The position numbers were made by a program, and so were the translations under genes. Below are positions 34,983 to 44,535 of a stretch of 64,000 nucleotides of DNA, one piece after another (the first letter of the stretch is position 1; each line of letters begins with the position of its first letter). The DNA comes from Micromonospora sp. Llam0 (GTDB taxonomy: Bacteria; Actinomycetota; Actinomycetes; Mycobacteriales; Micromonosporaceae): positions 744,001 to 808,000 of the forward strand of contig NZ_RJJY01000001.1 of the NCBI RefSeq assembly GCF_003751085.1, in the 5' to 3' direction. Under the pieces are notes generated by a model. It had not been told where the DNA came from, did no database searches, and worked only from the letters and a program-made list of their open reading frames with translations.

Positions 34983-36707
34983 GTGCCGACCACCACGCCG
35001 ACGGTCGACACGTTCCCGACGCTGCGCGGTTGGCAGCGTCGGGCACTGGTGGAGTATCTGCGCCGGCGCAGCGAGGACTTCCTCGCCGTCGCCACGCCGG
35101 GTGCTGGTAAGACCACGTTCGCGCTGCGGATCGCGGCCGAGTTGCTGGCCGACGGCACCGTCGAGGCGGTCACCGTGGTCGCGCCGACCGAGCACCTGAA
35201 GACCCAGTGGGCGGCGGCGGCCGGCCGGGTCGGCATTCAGCTCGACGCCGCGTTCCGCAACGCCGACCTGCACTCGGCCGCCGACTTTCACGGCGCGGTG
35301 GTCACCTACGCCCAGGTCGGCATGGCCCCCCAGGTGCACCGGCGGCGCACGATGACCCGGCGGACGCTGGTCATCCTCGACGAGATCCACCACGCCGGTG
35401 ACTCCCGGTCCTGGGGCGACGGGATCAAGGCCGCGTTCGAGCCGGCGGTCCGCCGGCTGATGCTCACCGGTACGCCGTTCCGCTCGGACGACAACCCGAT
35501 CCCGTTCGTGCGTTACGAAGCGGGCGGCGACGGCCTGCCGAGGTCCCGGGCGGACAGCATCTACGGCTACTCCGACGCGTTGCGCGACGCGGTGGTCCGG
35601 CCGGTGCTGTTCCTGGCGTACTCGGGGGAGACCCGGTGGCGGACCAGCGCCGGGGACGAACTCGCCGCCCGGCTGGGCGAGCCGATGACCCAGGACCTCG
35701 TCGCCCAGGCCTGGCGGACCGCGCTGGATCCGGCCGGCGACTGGATGCCGGCCGTGCTGCGCGCGGCCGACGCCCGGCTGACCTTCCTGCGTGACGGCGG
35801 CATGTCCGACGCCGGTGGTCTGGTCATCGCCAGCGATCAGGCGGCGGCCCGCTCGTACGCCCGGCTGCTGGAGCGGCTCACCGGGGAGAAGGCCGCGGTG
35901 GTGCTCTCCGACGACGCTGGCGCGTCAGCCCGGATCGCCGCGTTCGCCCGGTCCGAGCAGCGCTGGATGGTGGCGGTCCGGATGGTCTCCGAAGGAGTGG
36001 ACATCCCCCGGCTGGCCGTCGGCGTGTACGCGACCAGCGCCTCGACGCCGCTGTACTTCGCCCAGGCGATCGGCCGGTTCGTCCGGGCCCGCCGGCCGGG
36101 GGAGTCGGCGACGGTGTTCCTGCCCAGCGTGCCGCACCTGCTCGGGCTGGCCAGCGAGATGGAGGCCGAGCGGGACCACGTGATCGGGGCGGCCAAGAAG
36201 CGGGAGGGCTTCGACGACGATCTGCTGGAGCGCGCCCAGCGTAACGAGCAGGCCAGCGGGGAGCTGGAGAAGCGGTTCGAGGCGCTGTCCGCCACCGCCG
36301 AGCTGGACCAGGTGATCTTCGACGGCGCCTCGTTCGGTACCGGCGCCCAGGCCGGCACCCTGGAGGAGGAGGAGTACCTCGGTCTGCCCGGCCTGCTCAC
36401 CCCCGATCAGGTCACGGTGCTGCTGAACCGTAGGCAGGCCGAGCAGATCGCGGCGCAGCGGCGGGCCCGGTCGACGGATCAACCGGTGCCCGCCGCCCGG
36501 CCGGCGGAGCGTTTACCGACGGCCGGGGAACGGCGGATCGCCCTGCGTCGTCAGCTGAACGCCCTGGTCGCCGCGCATCACCACCGCACCGGGCTGCCGC
36601 ACGGCAAGATCCATGCCGAGTTGCGGCGGCGGTGCGGTGGTCCCCCGAGCGCGCAGGCCACCATCGAGCAGCTGGAGGAGCGGATCGCGATGGTGCAGAC
36701 GCTGTGA
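34983..36707 (+). CDS. DEAD/DEAH-box helicase (SF2)
   Basis: A 574-residue superfamily 2 helicase. Motifs are ATPGAGKTTFAL (I), VVAPTEHLKTQW (Ia), LDEIHHAGD (II), LMLTGTPFR (III), VRMVSEGVDIPRL (V) and QAIGRFVRARRPG (VI). A C-terminal extension of about 150 residues contains a helical domain (RRIALRRQLNALVAAHHHRTGLPHGKIHAELRRRCGG) seen in the actinobacterial housekeeping form. It starts with GTG. Its conserved pairing with DUF3039 argues for a housekeeping rather than a defence role. Confidence 0.88.
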   Translation: MPTTTPTVDTFPTLRGWQRRALVEYLRRRSEDFLAVATPGAGKTTFALRIAAELLADGTVEAVTVVAPTEHLKTQWAAAAGRVGIQLDAAFRNADLHSAADFHGAVVTYAQVGMAPQVHRRRTMTRRTLVILDEIHHAGDSRSWGDGIKAAFEPAVRRLMLTGTPFRSDDNPIPFVRYEAGGDGLPRSRADSIYGYSDALRDAVVRPVLFLAYSGETRWRTSAGDELAARLGEPMTQDLVAQAWRTALDPAGDWMPAVLRAADARLTFLRDGGMSDAGGLVIASDQAAARSYARLLERLTGEKAAVVLSDDAGASARIAAFARSEQRWMVAVRMVSEGVDIPRLAVGVYATSASTPLYFAQAIGRFVRARRPGESATVFLPSVPHLLGLASEMEAERDHVIGAAKKREGFDDDLLERAQRNEQASGELEKRFEALSATAELDQVIFDGASFGTGAQAGTLEEEEYLGLPGLLTPDQVTVLLNRRQAEQIAAQRRARSTDQPVPAARPAERLPTAGERRIALRRQLNALVAAHHHRTGLPHGKIHAELRRRCGGPPSAQATIEQLEERIAMVQTL

Positions 36708-36723
36708 CCCGGGTAGGTCCCGG

Positions 36724-37229
36724 TCAGCCGGTCGCCAGCAGTTGGTCCAGCTTCTCGTACCCTTCGCGGACGCCGTGCTCCATCCCGCTGGCCAGTATCT
36801 GGTCGCGGGCGACCAGGTTCTCGACCAGCGAGAGTACGGTGACCCGAGTGCCGCCGTCCGGCAGGTCCTCGAAGGTGGCGGTCTCCAGGCTGACCCCGTC
36901 GGGCACCCCGTCGTAGGTGAAGGTCTGTACCAGCCGCTCGTCGGGCGTACCTCGTGGAAGGAACCGTAGAACCCGGCGATCTGTTCGCCGTCGCGCCAGT
37001 TCGCGTAGCGGTAGCTGCCGCCGGTGCGGCCGTCCCAGTGTTCGATCCGCAGCTCCAGGTCCTTCGGGCCGAGCCACCGGGTGACCAGGTCGGGGTCGAT
37101 CCAGGCGCGGAACACCCGGGCCCGGGGCGCGGCGAAGTCGCGGATGATCCGGATCCAGGGCAGGTCGGGGTGCGCCTCGACGCGGGTACGGGTGGTCGGG
37201 TCGTCGTCGGTCGTGGTCGTGGCTTTCAC
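36724..37229 (-). pseudogene. SRPBCC/AHSA1-domain protein, frameshifted
   Basis: The N-terminal half, from GTG 37229, reads an AHSA1-type domain (PWIRIIRDFAAPRARVFRAWIDPDLVTRWLGP ... GFYGSFHEVRP). The C-terminal half continues in another frame (DERLVQTFTYDGVPDGV ... ILASGMEHGVREGYEKLDQLLATG, ending at 36724). One missing base at about 36943-36945 (GTACGCCC-GACGAG) accounts for the shift. The gene is coupled to an ArsR regulator by GTGA, the usual arrangement for this pair. It may be a true inactivation or a sequencing error. Confidence 0.82.
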
Positions 37230-37606
37230 GCTGCTCCTTGCTGCTCAGGGTCGATTCCGTGGGTGCTTTCCCGGTCGGTCCGCTCGTCATCCAGTGTCGC
37301 CAGTACGGCGTCCAGCCGGCTGAACCGCTCCTCCGCCCGTTGGCGGTACCGGTCGAGCCACCGGGACATCAGGTCGAATACCTCGGCTTCCAGGTGGCAG
37401 GGTCGCCGCTGGGCGTCCCGGCTGCGACTGACCAGGCCGGCGTCCTCGAGCACCTTGATGTGCCGGGAGACCGCCTGCACCGAGATGTCGTAGGGCGCGG
37501 CCAGTTGATTGACGGTGGCGTCGCCGTCGGTCAGCCGGGTGACGATGTCCCGGCGGGTCGGATCGGCCAGCGCCGCGAACACCCGCGACAACTGGTCCTC
37601 GCTCAC
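37226..37606 (-). CDS. ArsR/SmtB-family transcriptional regulator
   Basis: A 126-residue winged-helix repressor: LADPTRRDIVTRLTDGDATVNQLAAPYDISVQAVSRHIKVLEDAGLV is a standard ArsR DNA-binding domain. No metal-binding Cys motif is seen, in keeping with the ArsR subgroup partnered with SRPBCC proteins. It starts with GTG 37606 behind GGGAGGTG. A perfect inverted repeat lies 14 bases upstream, suggesting autorepression. Confidence 0.9.
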   Translation of the reverse strand: MSEDQLSRVFAALADPTRRDIVTRLTDGDATVNQLAAPYDISVQAVSRHIKVLEDAGLVSRSRDAQRRPCHLEAEVFDLMSRWLDRYRQRAEERFSRLDAVLATLDDERTDRESTHGIDPEQQGAA

Positions 37607-37620
37607 CCGGCACCTCCCTC

Positions 37621-37644
37621 TTGTTCAACCTTCTGGTTGAACAA
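37621..37644. promoter_or_regulatory. Probable ArsR operator
   Basis: TTGTTCAACC (37621-37630) and GGTTGAACAA (37635-37644) form a perfect 10-bp inverted repeat with a TTCT spacer just upstream of the ArsR gene. A related half-site TGGTTGAATAA lies at about 37681-37691. Confidence 0.7.
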
Positions 37645-37715
37645 GAGGTTATGCTGATCCCGGGCAGCTTCGCAACAACTTGGTTGAATAAGCAGCTGGC
37701 GCGGGCAAAAAGAAG

Positions 37716-37747
37716 GGCTGGGCCCCACCGTCCGGTGGGGCCCAGCC
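37716..37747 (-). terminator. Rho-independent terminator of the DUF7455-like gene
   Basis: A perfect 14-bp stem (GGCTGGGCCCCACC / GGTGGGGCCCAGCC, loop GTCC). On the minus strand it is followed by CTTCTTTTTG, a U-tract. It lies 26 bases beyond the stop codon at 37774. Confidence 0.9.
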
Positions 37748-37773
37748 GTCGCTGTCCAGGTGGTCTCGTCGTG

Positions 37774-38004
37774 TCAGTTGGCCATCAGATCGGCGCCACG
37801 CCAAGTGAACTCAGGGTCGGCCTTGAACTGCACCGCGATCTTGACGAGATCGTCGGCGTACTTGTTGGCGTGATGCCCACAGAACACCAGCTCGCTGCCG
37901 CCCGCCAAGGTCACCCGTAGTTTGCCGGCCGCGTTGCACCGGTCGCACCGTTCATCGGCGCCTAGGGCATCCACCGTCTCCGGAGGCGTGAGAGTCGGGG
38001 TCAT
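37774..38004 (-). CDS. Small zinc-ribbon-like protein (DUF7455-like)
   Basis: A 76-residue protein with CDRCNAAGKLRV and FCGHHANKYADDL, a Cys/His set likely to bind zinc. Such small proteins commonly sit beside the principal sigma factor gene in actinobacteria. ATG 38004 follows AGAGGAGGAAGG, a strong ribosome site, which decides the start. It has its own terminator. Function unknown; the DUF assignment is from memory. Confidence 0.82.
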   Translation of the reverse strand: MTPTLTPPETVDALGADERCDRCNAAGKLRVTLAGGSELVFCGHHANKYADDLVKIAVQFKADPEFTWRGADLMAN

Positions 38005-38246
38005 CGCCTTCCTCCTCTGGTCGTCACCGATGAACACACTCTTCGGTCTGTCACCCATCGTCCAACACCGGCGGGGGTTCCCGCCTTCCCGATGTGCCCC
38101 CGGGGGACCGGGCTCACACCTGGTAGGCACAGTGTGCCGTGAACCAAGGGTGCCACGTCAACGATCACCGCCGGGTAACGCCGGGATGACCTGGGTTTGG
38201 TAGACGCCAAGTGACCAAAGTTACACATTGGGTTGTCCTGAACCGG

Positions 38247-39935
38247 TCAGTCCAGGTAGTCCCGGAGCACCTGCGAACGTGACGGGTGTCGCAACTTGGA
38301 CATCGTCTTGGACTCGATCTGGCGGATCCGTTCCCGGGTGACCCCGTAGACCTGTCCGATCTCGTCCAGCGTCCGCGGCTGCCCGTCGGTGAGACCGAAC
38401 CGCAACCTGACCACCCCGGCCTCGCGTTCCGACAGGGTCTGCAGCACCTGCTGCAGCTGGTCCTGCAGCAACGAGAAGGAGACCGCGTCCACCGCTACCA
38501 CGGCTTCGGAGTCCTCGATGAAGTCACCGAGCTGGCTGTCGCCCTCGTCGCCGATGGTCTGGTCCAGCGAGATGGGCTCCCGGGCGTACTGCTGGATCTC
38601 CAGCACCTTCTCCGGTGTGATGTCCATCTCCTTGGCCAGCTCCTCCGGCGTGGGCTCACGGCCCAGGTCCTGCAGCAGCTCGCGTTGGATACGACCCAGC
38701 TTGTTGATCACCTCGACCATGTGCACCGGGATCCGGATGGTGCGGGCCTGGTCGGCCATGGCGCGGGTGATGGCCTGGCGGATCCACCAGGTGGCGTAGG
38801 TGGAGAACTTGTAGCCCTTGGTGTAGTCGAATTTCTCGACCGCGCGGATCAGGCCGAGGTTGCCCTCCTGGATCAGGTCGAGGAAGGCCATCCCCCGACC
38901 GGTGTACCGCTTGGCCAGCGAGACCACCAGCCGCAGGTTCGCCTCCAGCAGGTGGTTCTTGGCCCGCTCCCCGTCCCGGGAGATCCAGCCCAGGTCCCGG
39001 GTCAGCTGGGTGGGCATCTTCTGGTCGCTCTCGTCGGCGGCCCGCAGTCGCTCCGCCGCGTACAGCCCGGCCTCGATCCGCTTGGCCAGCTCGACTTCCT
39101 GCTCGGCGTTGAGCAGTGGCACCTTGCCGATCTGCTTCAGGTACGCCCGGACCGAGTCGGCCGAGGCGGTGAGCTCGGCGTCCCGGCGGGCCTGCTTGAG
39201 CGCCTCGGACTCCTCGTCGTCCCACTCGAAGTCGTTGTCCCGGGTGGCGTCGGCCTCGGCCGCCTGGGCGAGCTCGGCCGGCTCCTCCACCACGACATCC
39301 TCGATCTCTGCCGCCAGGGTCTCCGGATCGATCTCCTCGTCCGGCGTGTCCGGGTTGCCGCCGTCCTTCGCGGTGGCCTTGCCCGCCTTGGCCGGGGCCT
39401 TGCCGGCCGGCGTGGCACCGGCGGCCTTGGCCGGAGCGGCGCCACCGGCCACCTTGGCGGCCCGGGTCCGGGCGCTCTTCGGCGCGGGCTTCGCGGCGGG
39501 CTTGGCCGCCGGCTCCTCGGCCGGGGTGCCGTTCTGCGCTGCGGCCGGCACCGCCGCCGTGGTGGCCTTGCGGGTGGTGGCCTTCTTCGCCGGCACGGCC
39601 ACCGCCGGGGCCGGCTCGTCGGGGCCCGGCGCCTGCTTCGGGGCGGTCGGGGCCCGACGGGTGGTCTTGGCCGTGGTGGCCTTGGACGCCGGGGTGGCGG
39701 ACCGGGCAGCGGCGACTCGGCGGCGGGTGCTGGCCGAGCCGTCCACGACGACCGTGACGCCGGCGTCGGCGAGCGCGCGGAGAATCTTCTTGGCTTGGGC
39801 CGGAGTCACTTCGGCGGACTCAACCGTCCGTGCGACCTCGGCCGACGTTAGCTGACCACCGGCCTGTTCGGCATGGGCGATCAGGGTGTCGGTTAGCGAG
39901 CGTACGTCGGCGCCGGTGTGGCGGAGTTCTGTCAC
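38247..39935 (-). CDS. sigA: Principal RNA polymerase sigma factor (SigA/HrdB/RpoD)
   Basis: A 562-residue primary sigma factor. A long Ala/Lys/Pro-rich, poorly conserved N-terminal region (to about residue 200) and an acidic stretch ([13 protein letters not shown]) precede region 1.2 ([28 protein letters not shown]). Region 2 is [19 protein letters not shown] ... [16 protein letters not shown], region 3 [15 protein letters not shown], and region 4 [29 protein letters not shown]. The GTG at 39935 with GGAAGG upstream is chosen; the frame extends further but without a start signal. A -10-like TACAAT lies at 40082-40077. Confidence 0.95.
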   Translation of the reverse strand: MTELRHTGADVRSLTDTLIAHAEQAGGQLTSAEVARTVESAEVTPAQAKKILRALADAGVTVVVDGSASTRRRVAAARSATPASKATTAKTTRRAPTAPKQAPGPDEPAPAVAVPAKKATTRKATTAAVPAAAQNGTPAEEPAAKPAAKPAPKSARTRAAKVAGGAAPAKAAGATPAGKAPAKAGKATAKDGGNPDTPDEEIDPETLAAEIEDVVVEEPAELAQAAEADATRDNDFEWDDEESEALKQARRDAELTASADSVRAYLKQIGKVPLLNAEQEVELAKRIEAGLYAAERLRAADESDQKMPTQLTRDLGWISRDGERAKNHLLEANLRLVVSLAKRYTGRGMAFLDLIQEGNLGLIRAVEKFDYTKGYKFSTYATWWIRQAITRAMADQARTIRIPVHMVEVINKLGRIQRELLQDLGREPTPEELAKEMDITPEKVLEIQQYAREPISLDQTIGDEGDSQLGDFIEDSEAVVAVDAVSFSLLQDQLQQVLQTLSEREAGVVRLRFGLTDGQPRTLDEIGQVYGVTRERIRQIESKTMSKLRHPSRSQVLRDYLD

Positions 39936-40297
39936 GAATGACCTTCCGGAGGCGATGAACGAGCACGGCCGGACCGGCCACCGCAGCGCGGAGCGACGTG
40001 CCGGTTGTGATTGTGTCCCCCCCCGCGACCGCTCCACCGGCCGAACCGGTTGACCGTGACACGAGGGCAGGCGTGAATTGTAACGCCGTTTGTGGGGATC
40101 ATCCCGCCACGCGCGAGCCAGCCGCCGGTCGGGGGCCACCGACATGGGACGAACGTGGACTTTGACAGGATGTTACCCCTGCCGTACGGGTGATTCTCGC
40201 TGACCACCCGGCCGAGGTGGCCACCCGGTCCCCGGCCGGCCCCTCGCAGGTCCCCAGCGGGGTCGGCGACCGGGCGTACGGCGGAGAAGGGGAGACG
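39936..40297. promoter_or_regulatory. Divergent promoter region of sigA and the inositol monophosphatase gene
   Basis: This 362-base gap holds promoters for both sides. For the plus strand, TTGACA at 40162-40167 and TACGGG at 40185-40190 are 17 bases apart. For sigA on the minus strand, a -10-like TACAAT lies at 40082-40077 without an obvious -35 box. I see no gene in it. Confidence 0.55.
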
Positions 40298-41110
40298 ATG
40301 GCGGAGCGGACACCCGAACCGGACCACCTGTTGGAGATCGCGGTCGACGTCGCCCGGGCGGCGGCGCGTACCGCGGCGGAGATGCGGCGGGCCGGAGTCT
40401 CCGGGCTGGCCACCAAGAGCACCGCGACCGACGTGGTCACCGCCGCGGACCGGGCGGTCGAACGTCAGGCGGTCGCGGCGCTGCGCGAGCGGCGCCCGAC
40501 CGACTCCGTGCTGGGCGAGGAGTACGGCGACTCCGCCCCGGCCGGGGGCCGGGTGCGCTGGATCCTCGACCCGATCGACGGCACGGTGAACTACCTGTAC
40601 GGGCTGCCGAACTACGCCGTGTCGCTCGCCGCTGAGGTCGACGGCCAGGTGGTCGCGGGAGTGGTACGCAACGCCGCCACCGGGGCCGAGTGGACCGCCG
40701 TGCGCGGCGGCGGCGCCTACCGCGACGGGCAGCGGCTGGCCGGCTCCGATCAGTCGGAGTTGGCCCAGGCGCTGGTCGCCACCGGGTTCGGCTACCACTC
40801 GGCGCGTCGGGTGCACCAGGCGCAGGTGCTCGTCGGCCTGATACCGCACGTGCGGGACATCCGCCGGTTCGGCGCGGCGGCGATCGACCTGTGCCTGGCC
40901 GCTGAGGGCCAGGTCGACGCGTACTTCGAGAAAGGGCTCAACCCCTGGGACCACGCGGCGGGGGGCCTGGTGGCGGAGGAGGCGGGTCTGCTGGTCGCTG
41001 GACTGGCCGGGGCTCCGGTCGGCCCGCAGATGGTGGTGGCCGCCCCGCCGGCGTTGTTCCCGGCGCTGCAGGGACACCTGATCCGGCTGGACGCCGCCGG
41101 CGGACCGTGA
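40298..41110 (+). CDS. suhB: Inositol monophosphatase family phosphatase (SuhB-like)
   Basis: A 270-residue Mg-dependent phosphatase. The metal-binding motifs are VLGEEYGD (Glu pair), WILDPIDGTVNYLYGLPNYAVSLA and NPWDHAAGGLVAEEAG. Substrate may be myo-inositol 1-phosphate or a related sugar phosphate. ATG 40298 with GGAGAAGGGGAG upstream is preferred to the longer frame. Its place beside sigA matches suhB in M. tuberculosis. Confidence 0.88.
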   Translation: MAERTPEPDHLLEIAVDVARAAARTAAEMRRAGVSGLATKSTATDVVTAADRAVERQAVAALRERRPTDSVLGEEYGDSAPAGGRVRWILDPIDGTVNYLYGLPNYAVSLAAEVDGQVVAGVVRNAATGAEWTAVRGGGAYRDGQRLAGSDQSELAQALVATGFGYHSARRVHQAQVLVGLIPHVRDIRRFGAAAIDLCLAAEGQVDAYFEKGLNPWDHAAGGLVAEEAGLLVAGLAGAPVGPQMVVAAPPALFPALQGHLIRLDAAGGP

Positions 41111-41111
41111 C

Positions 41112-41149
41112 GGCCGCGAACGGTCAGTCCGGCCGCGATCGGTCAGTCC
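41112..41149. repeat. 19-bp tandem duplication at a convergent gene end
   Basis: GGCCGCGAACGGTCAGTCC (41112-41130) is followed by GGCCGCGATCGGTCAGTCC (41131-41149), one mismatch. The second copy contains the stop codon of the Cei-like gene. Confidence 0.85.
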
Positions 41150-41676
41150 TCGGGTGCGGCGCAGGTCTGCGGCGGCAGTACCGGCTTGCCCAGTGCCGCC
41201 AGTGACTGGTTCACCTCGGTGGTGGTCGCCAGTTGCCGGAACGCGTTGCCGATGACCACGTCCACGATGTCGTCCTCGCGGGCCGGGTCGTACTCGGTCC
41301 TGGCCTGGTCGAGGAAGTAGGCGCGCATCAGGTGGGCGGAGCCGACCGCCTCGGGGCCGTACCGCAGCACGGCCACGTCATCGATCCGCCGGCCCTCCGG
41401 GTCGTTGGCCGCCTCCTCGATCTGGAAGTTGCGGTTGCTCAGATCATCGGCGATGTTGGTGGCGAGCCCGCTGGTGTCGGTCGCATTGTAGACATTGAGC
41501 CGGACGTCCTTGGCCTCCCGCAGTTGGACGTCGGCCAGGGCCCAGCCGTCCGGGCAGGTGGTCGCGGTGGCCTCGCCCCCCTGGCTGTCGCGGACCATCG
41601 CGACGATGACGAAGACCAGGGCGAACACGACAAGTCCGCCGATGACGACAAGCGCTCGCACGCGCGCAAAGCTCAT
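41143..41676 (-). CDS. LytR_C-domain envelope protein (Cei-like)
   Basis: A 177-residue protein with one N-terminal membrane helix (about residues 8-30) and an extracytoplasmic LytR_C domain (KDVRLNVYNATDTSGLATNIADDLSNRNFQIEEAAND). It has no catalytic LCP domain. In the same genomic position M. tuberculosis carries Cei, needed for envelope integrity. ATG 41676 has AGGGGG upstream and gives a proper signal anchor; the longer frame is rejected. Confidence 0.82.
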   Translation of the reverse strand: MSFARVRALVVIGGLVVFALVFVIVAMVRDSQGGEATATTCPDGWALADVQLREAKDVRLNVYNATDTSGLATNIADDLSNRNFQIEEAANDPEGRRIDDVAVLRYGPEAVGSAHLMRAYFLDQARTEYDPAREDDIVDVVIGNAFRQLATTTEVNQSLAALGKPVLPPQTCAAPED

Positions 41677-42096
41677 GGATCTGGCCCCCTGCGAGGTGTG
41701 GCGGTACCGGGTGTCGGCCCGCCGCACCGGTGAGTACCGAGTATGCCCGCCGAGGTTAGCGGTTGTCCGGACGGCACGGTAAACAGCTCGCCGTCCGGCC
41801 GGCGTGCCGGCGCCGATCGGCCGGCGGGTACCCCTATCTTCGTGTCGCCTGAGTCACACTGGGAACAACTTTCGGTGTCTGGGCGTACATCAGTCCCACA
41901 AGGGCGGTATACATGCGTCGGCCAGAGAGGGGTAAGGTACCGCGCTCGCGGGGGGAGTTTCCTGCGGCAACCGCAAAACGGCGCAAAACGGTACGTTTCG
42001 CCGGGATGCGGTCCCACCAGGGCCCGCATGGGAACCGAAATACCGTCGTCCGGCGTTATCACCGGAAGCGACTGAACGATACGGGAGAGTGAACCG
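41677..42096. other. 420-base intergenic region upstream of the DUF4193 gene
   Basis: No convincing gene. It must hold the divergent promoters of the Cei-like and DUF4193 genes. CGCAAAACGG is repeated in tandem at 41972-41981 and 41982-41991, and a TATACA box lies at about 41908. Its plus-strand open frame (41743-42075) has no domain and looks spurious. Confidence 0.5.
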
Positions 42097-42393
42097 ATGG
42101 CCACCGACTACGACGCTCCGCGTCGCGACGAGGTCGACCTCGGCGAGGACAGCCTGGAGGAGCTCAAGGCACGGCGCGTCGACTCACAGTCGGGCGCCGT
42201 CGATGTGGACGAAGCCGAGGTGGCCGAGAGCTTCGAGCTGCCTGGCGCCGACCTGGCGGACGAGGAACTGACGGTGAAGGTGCTGCCGATGCAGTCGGAC
42301 GAGTTCCGCTGCGCGCGCTGCTTCCTGGTCCACCACCGCAGCCAACTCGCCGTCGAGCGCAACAACGAGCTGATCTGTCGCGAGTGCACCTGA
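42097..42393 (+). CDS. DUF4193 family protein
   Basis: A 98-residue acidic actinobacterial protein ending in a four-Cys cluster (RCARCFLVHHRSQLA ... ICRECT) that should bind zinc. The middle segment LKVRR-like DSQSGAVDVDEAEVAESFELPGADLADEEL matches DUF4193. Function unknown. ATG 42097 with GGGAG upstream. A hairpin terminator follows. Confidence 0.9.
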   Translation: MATDYDAPRRDEVDLGEDSLEELKARRVDSQSGAVDVDEAEVAESFELPGADLADEELTVKVLPMQSDEFRCARCFLVHHRSQLAVERNNELICRECT

Positions 42394-42420
42394 CGACACT
42401 CGGGGGGAAGAGGAGGACAC

Positions 42421-42447
42421 GCGGCGACCTCGACACGAGGTCGCCGC
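42421..42447 (+). terminator. Hairpin terminator after the DUF4193 gene
   Basis: A perfect 12-bp stem GCGGCGACCTCG / CGAGGTCGCCGC with an ACA loop, 27 bases after the stop codon. It has no U-tract. Confidence 0.65.
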
Positions 42448-42488
42448 AGTCGCCGTGACCGCGTCCGGCCGTCGGCCCGGGAGGCAGC

Positions 42489-43313
42489 ATGACCGATCCT
42501 GACCGTTCCGCGCCGGACGGCGACCGGGCCGGTACGGACCGGTTGGCGGCCACAGTGGCCGAACTGACCGGGGACGCGACCCCGCCGGTCGACCGGCGAC
42601 GCCTGCTCGGGCGGCTCGTCGAACAACTGCGTCGACGCGGCGTGACCGAGCTGTTCAAGCCGGCGGCGGCGGGCCGGTGGCTGGTCCAGGCGGTGACCGA
42701 CGTTGCCCCGTACCTCCCGGTCCGCGACCTGGCCACCTTGCGCCGGCACCATCCGGGCCTCGACGACGAGGAGTTGGCCGAGCGGCTGATCCGCAACGCC
42801 GGCCGGGCCAGCGCCGGGATCGGCGCGGCGGGTGGCGGCGTCTCGGCGGTCCAGTGGACCGCCACCCCGACCCTGCTGTCCGCGCCGGTACTGCTGGCGG
42901 CCGAGACGGTCGCCGTCGTGGCCGTGGAGCTCAAACTGGTCGGCGAGCTGCACCAGGTGTACGGCGTGCCGGTGCCCGGCGCCGGCACGGAGCGCGCCGT
43001 CAACATGATCCACGCCTGGGCCAACCAGCGGGGCGTCAACCCGATGGTGCCCGGTGTCGGAGTGGGCGCGGTGCTCGGCACCGCCGCCCGTCGCGAGCTG
43101 GGCGATCTGCTGCTTCGCCGGTTCGGCCGCAACCTCACCACCCTCGGCCCGTTCCTGACCGGCGCGGCGGTGGCCAGCTACCTCAACCGTCGAGCGACCC
43201 GGGCACTCGCCGACCGCGTACGCGCCGACCTGGGTAGCCAGCGGCGGGCGCTCGGTCTGATGCATCCGCCGGCTCCACCGGCGATCGGGGGCGTGCGCCC
43301 ACGGCCCGAATGA
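42489..43313 (+). CDS. Conserved actinobacterial protein of unknown function, possibly membrane-associated
   Basis: A 274-residue protein. The central part has alternating Gly/Ala-rich hydrophobic segments (AGIGAAGGGVSAVQW, LLSAPVLLAAETVAVVAVELKLVGELHQVYGVPVPG, MVPGVGVGAVLGTA) that resemble the EcsC-like fold, but I am not certain of the family. ATG 42489 follows GGGAGGCAGC. It occupies the space between DUF4193 and the convergent DUF3093 gene. Confidence 0.65.
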   Translation: MTDPDRSAPDGDRAGTDRLAATVAELTGDATPPVDRRRLLGRLVEQLRRRGVTELFKPAAAGRWLVQAVTDVAPYLPVRDLATLRRHHPGLDDEELAERLIRNAGRASAGIGAAGGGVSAVQWTATPTLLSAPVLLAAETVAVVAVELKLVGELHQVYGVPVPGAGTERAVNMIHAWANQRGVNPMVPGVGVGAVLGTAARRELGDLLLRRFGRNLTTLGPFLTGAAVASYLNRRATRALADRVRADLGSQRRALGLMHPPAPPAIGGVRPRPE

Positions 43314-43323
43314 CCCGGGCGTC

Positions 43324-43911
43324 TCAGCTGTTCGGCGGGTCGGCGGTGGTGCCGCCATCCGTCGCGCCGTCACTGGTCGGGCGGTCACCGGTCGCACCGC
43401 CATCGGTCGCACCGGCTGCCTGGCTCTGCTGGGCGGCGCGGATCTCGCCGGCCAACCGGACCGGGTCCCGGGTGCTCACCACCCAGTACGGCGTGGGATC
43501 CGCCGGATCGTCCAGCACGACCTGTACGGCGCTGGCGATCCACGGCCGTTGGATGACGAACGCCAGCGGATCGGCGCCTACCCCGAGCAGTTCCCGGCGC
43601 CCGTCCCCGTCCAGGGCGACGACCTCGGCGACGTACCGCAGGGGAAGTCGGGCGTCGTCGACCTGGAGCTCGTCCGCGGTGACCCGGATCGGGATCCGCC
43701 CCAGCCACCACAGGCCGGCGACGGTCGACGGCAGCAGCACGCTGAACGGCAGCCAGGCCCGGACCCCGGAGGTGCCCATCCAGACCTCGGCCGCCAGAAA
43801 GGCGGCGAGCGCCGATCCACCCACCCAGAGCCACCACGGCAGGCGGAGTCGCTCCCGGTAGTGCACCACGGCCCGGTACGGTGTGTCGGGTTCGGCGGAA
43901 GCGGTTGCCAC
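43324..43911 (-). CDS. DUF3093 family membrane protein
   Basis: A 195-residue protein with two membrane helices (about residues 24-45 and 52-70) and the conserved cytoplasmic segment [20 protein letters not shown] Gly/Thr/Asp-rich repetitive tail ([21 protein letters not shown]) is poorly conserved. It is divergent from dut, as in mycobacteria. Function unknown. Confidence 0.85.
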   Translation of the reverse strand: MATASAEPDTPYRAVVHYRERLRLPWWLWVGGSALAAFLAAEVWMGTSGVRAWLPFSVLLPSTVAGLWWLGRIPIRVTADELQVDDARLPLRYVAEVVALDGDGRRELLGVGADPLAFVIQRPWIASAVQVVLDDPADPTPYWVVSTRDPVRLAGEIRAAQQSQAAGATDGGATGDRPTSDGATDGGTTADPPNS

Positions 43912-44006
43912 GTCGTCCGAGGGTACGGGCCCAGCAGCGGGGTGTGTTCGGCGGCCTGTGGCGCGCAGGAGTCGTCCCGGTCGGCGGTGGCGGAGAGGTG
44001 GGGTTC

Positions 44007-44504
44007 ATGTCTGACACGGTGCGGGTGGCGGTCCGCCGGCTCGATCCGGGTCTGCCGGTGCCGGGCTACGCCCATCCCGGCGACGCCGGGGCCGACCTGT
44101 TCGCCGCCGAGGACGCCGACCTGGATCCCGGCGCGCGGGCGCTGGTGCGTACCGGGGTGGCGGTCGCGTTGCCGGCCGGGTACGTCGGGCTGGTCCACCC
44201 CCGCTCCGGCCTCGCCGCGCGGCTGGGCGTCACCGTGCTGAACGCCCCCGGTACGGTCGACGCGGGCTACCGCGGTGAGATCCTGGTGAACCTGATCAAC
44301 CACGATCCGTCCCGGTCGGCCCGGATCTGCCGAGGTGACCGGATAGCGCAACTTGTGATACAACGCGTCGAAACAGCAGAATTCTCTGTCGTCGACGAGT
44401 TGCCCGACTCGGCGCGAGGTTCCGCCGGACACGGCTCGACCGGCGGCCATGCCGGCCTGTCCGTCGTGGCCCAGCCGACCCCGGCCGAACCGGCAACCCG
44501 CTGA
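44007..44504 (+). CDS. dut: dUTP diphosphatase
   Basis: A 165-residue trimeric dUTPase that hydrolyses dUTP to dUMP and keeps uracil out of DNA. The five motifs are present: [43 protein letters not shown] and a C-terminal [11 protein letters not shown] loop, corresponding to the flexible RGSxGxGSTG arm. ATG 44007 with GGAGAGGTGG upstream. Confidence 0.96.
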   Translation: MSDTVRVAVRRLDPGLPVPGYAHPGDAGADLFAAEDADLDPGARALVRTGVAVALPAGYVGLVHPRSGLAARLGVTVLNAPGTVDAGYRGEILVNLINHDPSRSARICRGDRIAQLVIQRVETAEFSVVDELPDSARGSAGHGSTGGHAGLSVVAQPTPAEPATR

Positions 44505-44535
44505 CCAGCGACAGCGCATACGGAAGGTTGGCATC

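Noticed and set aside
34983..36707. DEAH helicase as part of a phage-defence system
   Set aside because: It lies beside DUF3039 in a conserved core and has no defence-type partner; a housekeeping role is more likely.
41743..42075. Plus-strand 110-codon frame upstream of DUF4193
   Set aside because: No domain, no ribosome site, poor codon pattern; the region must hold divergent promoters.
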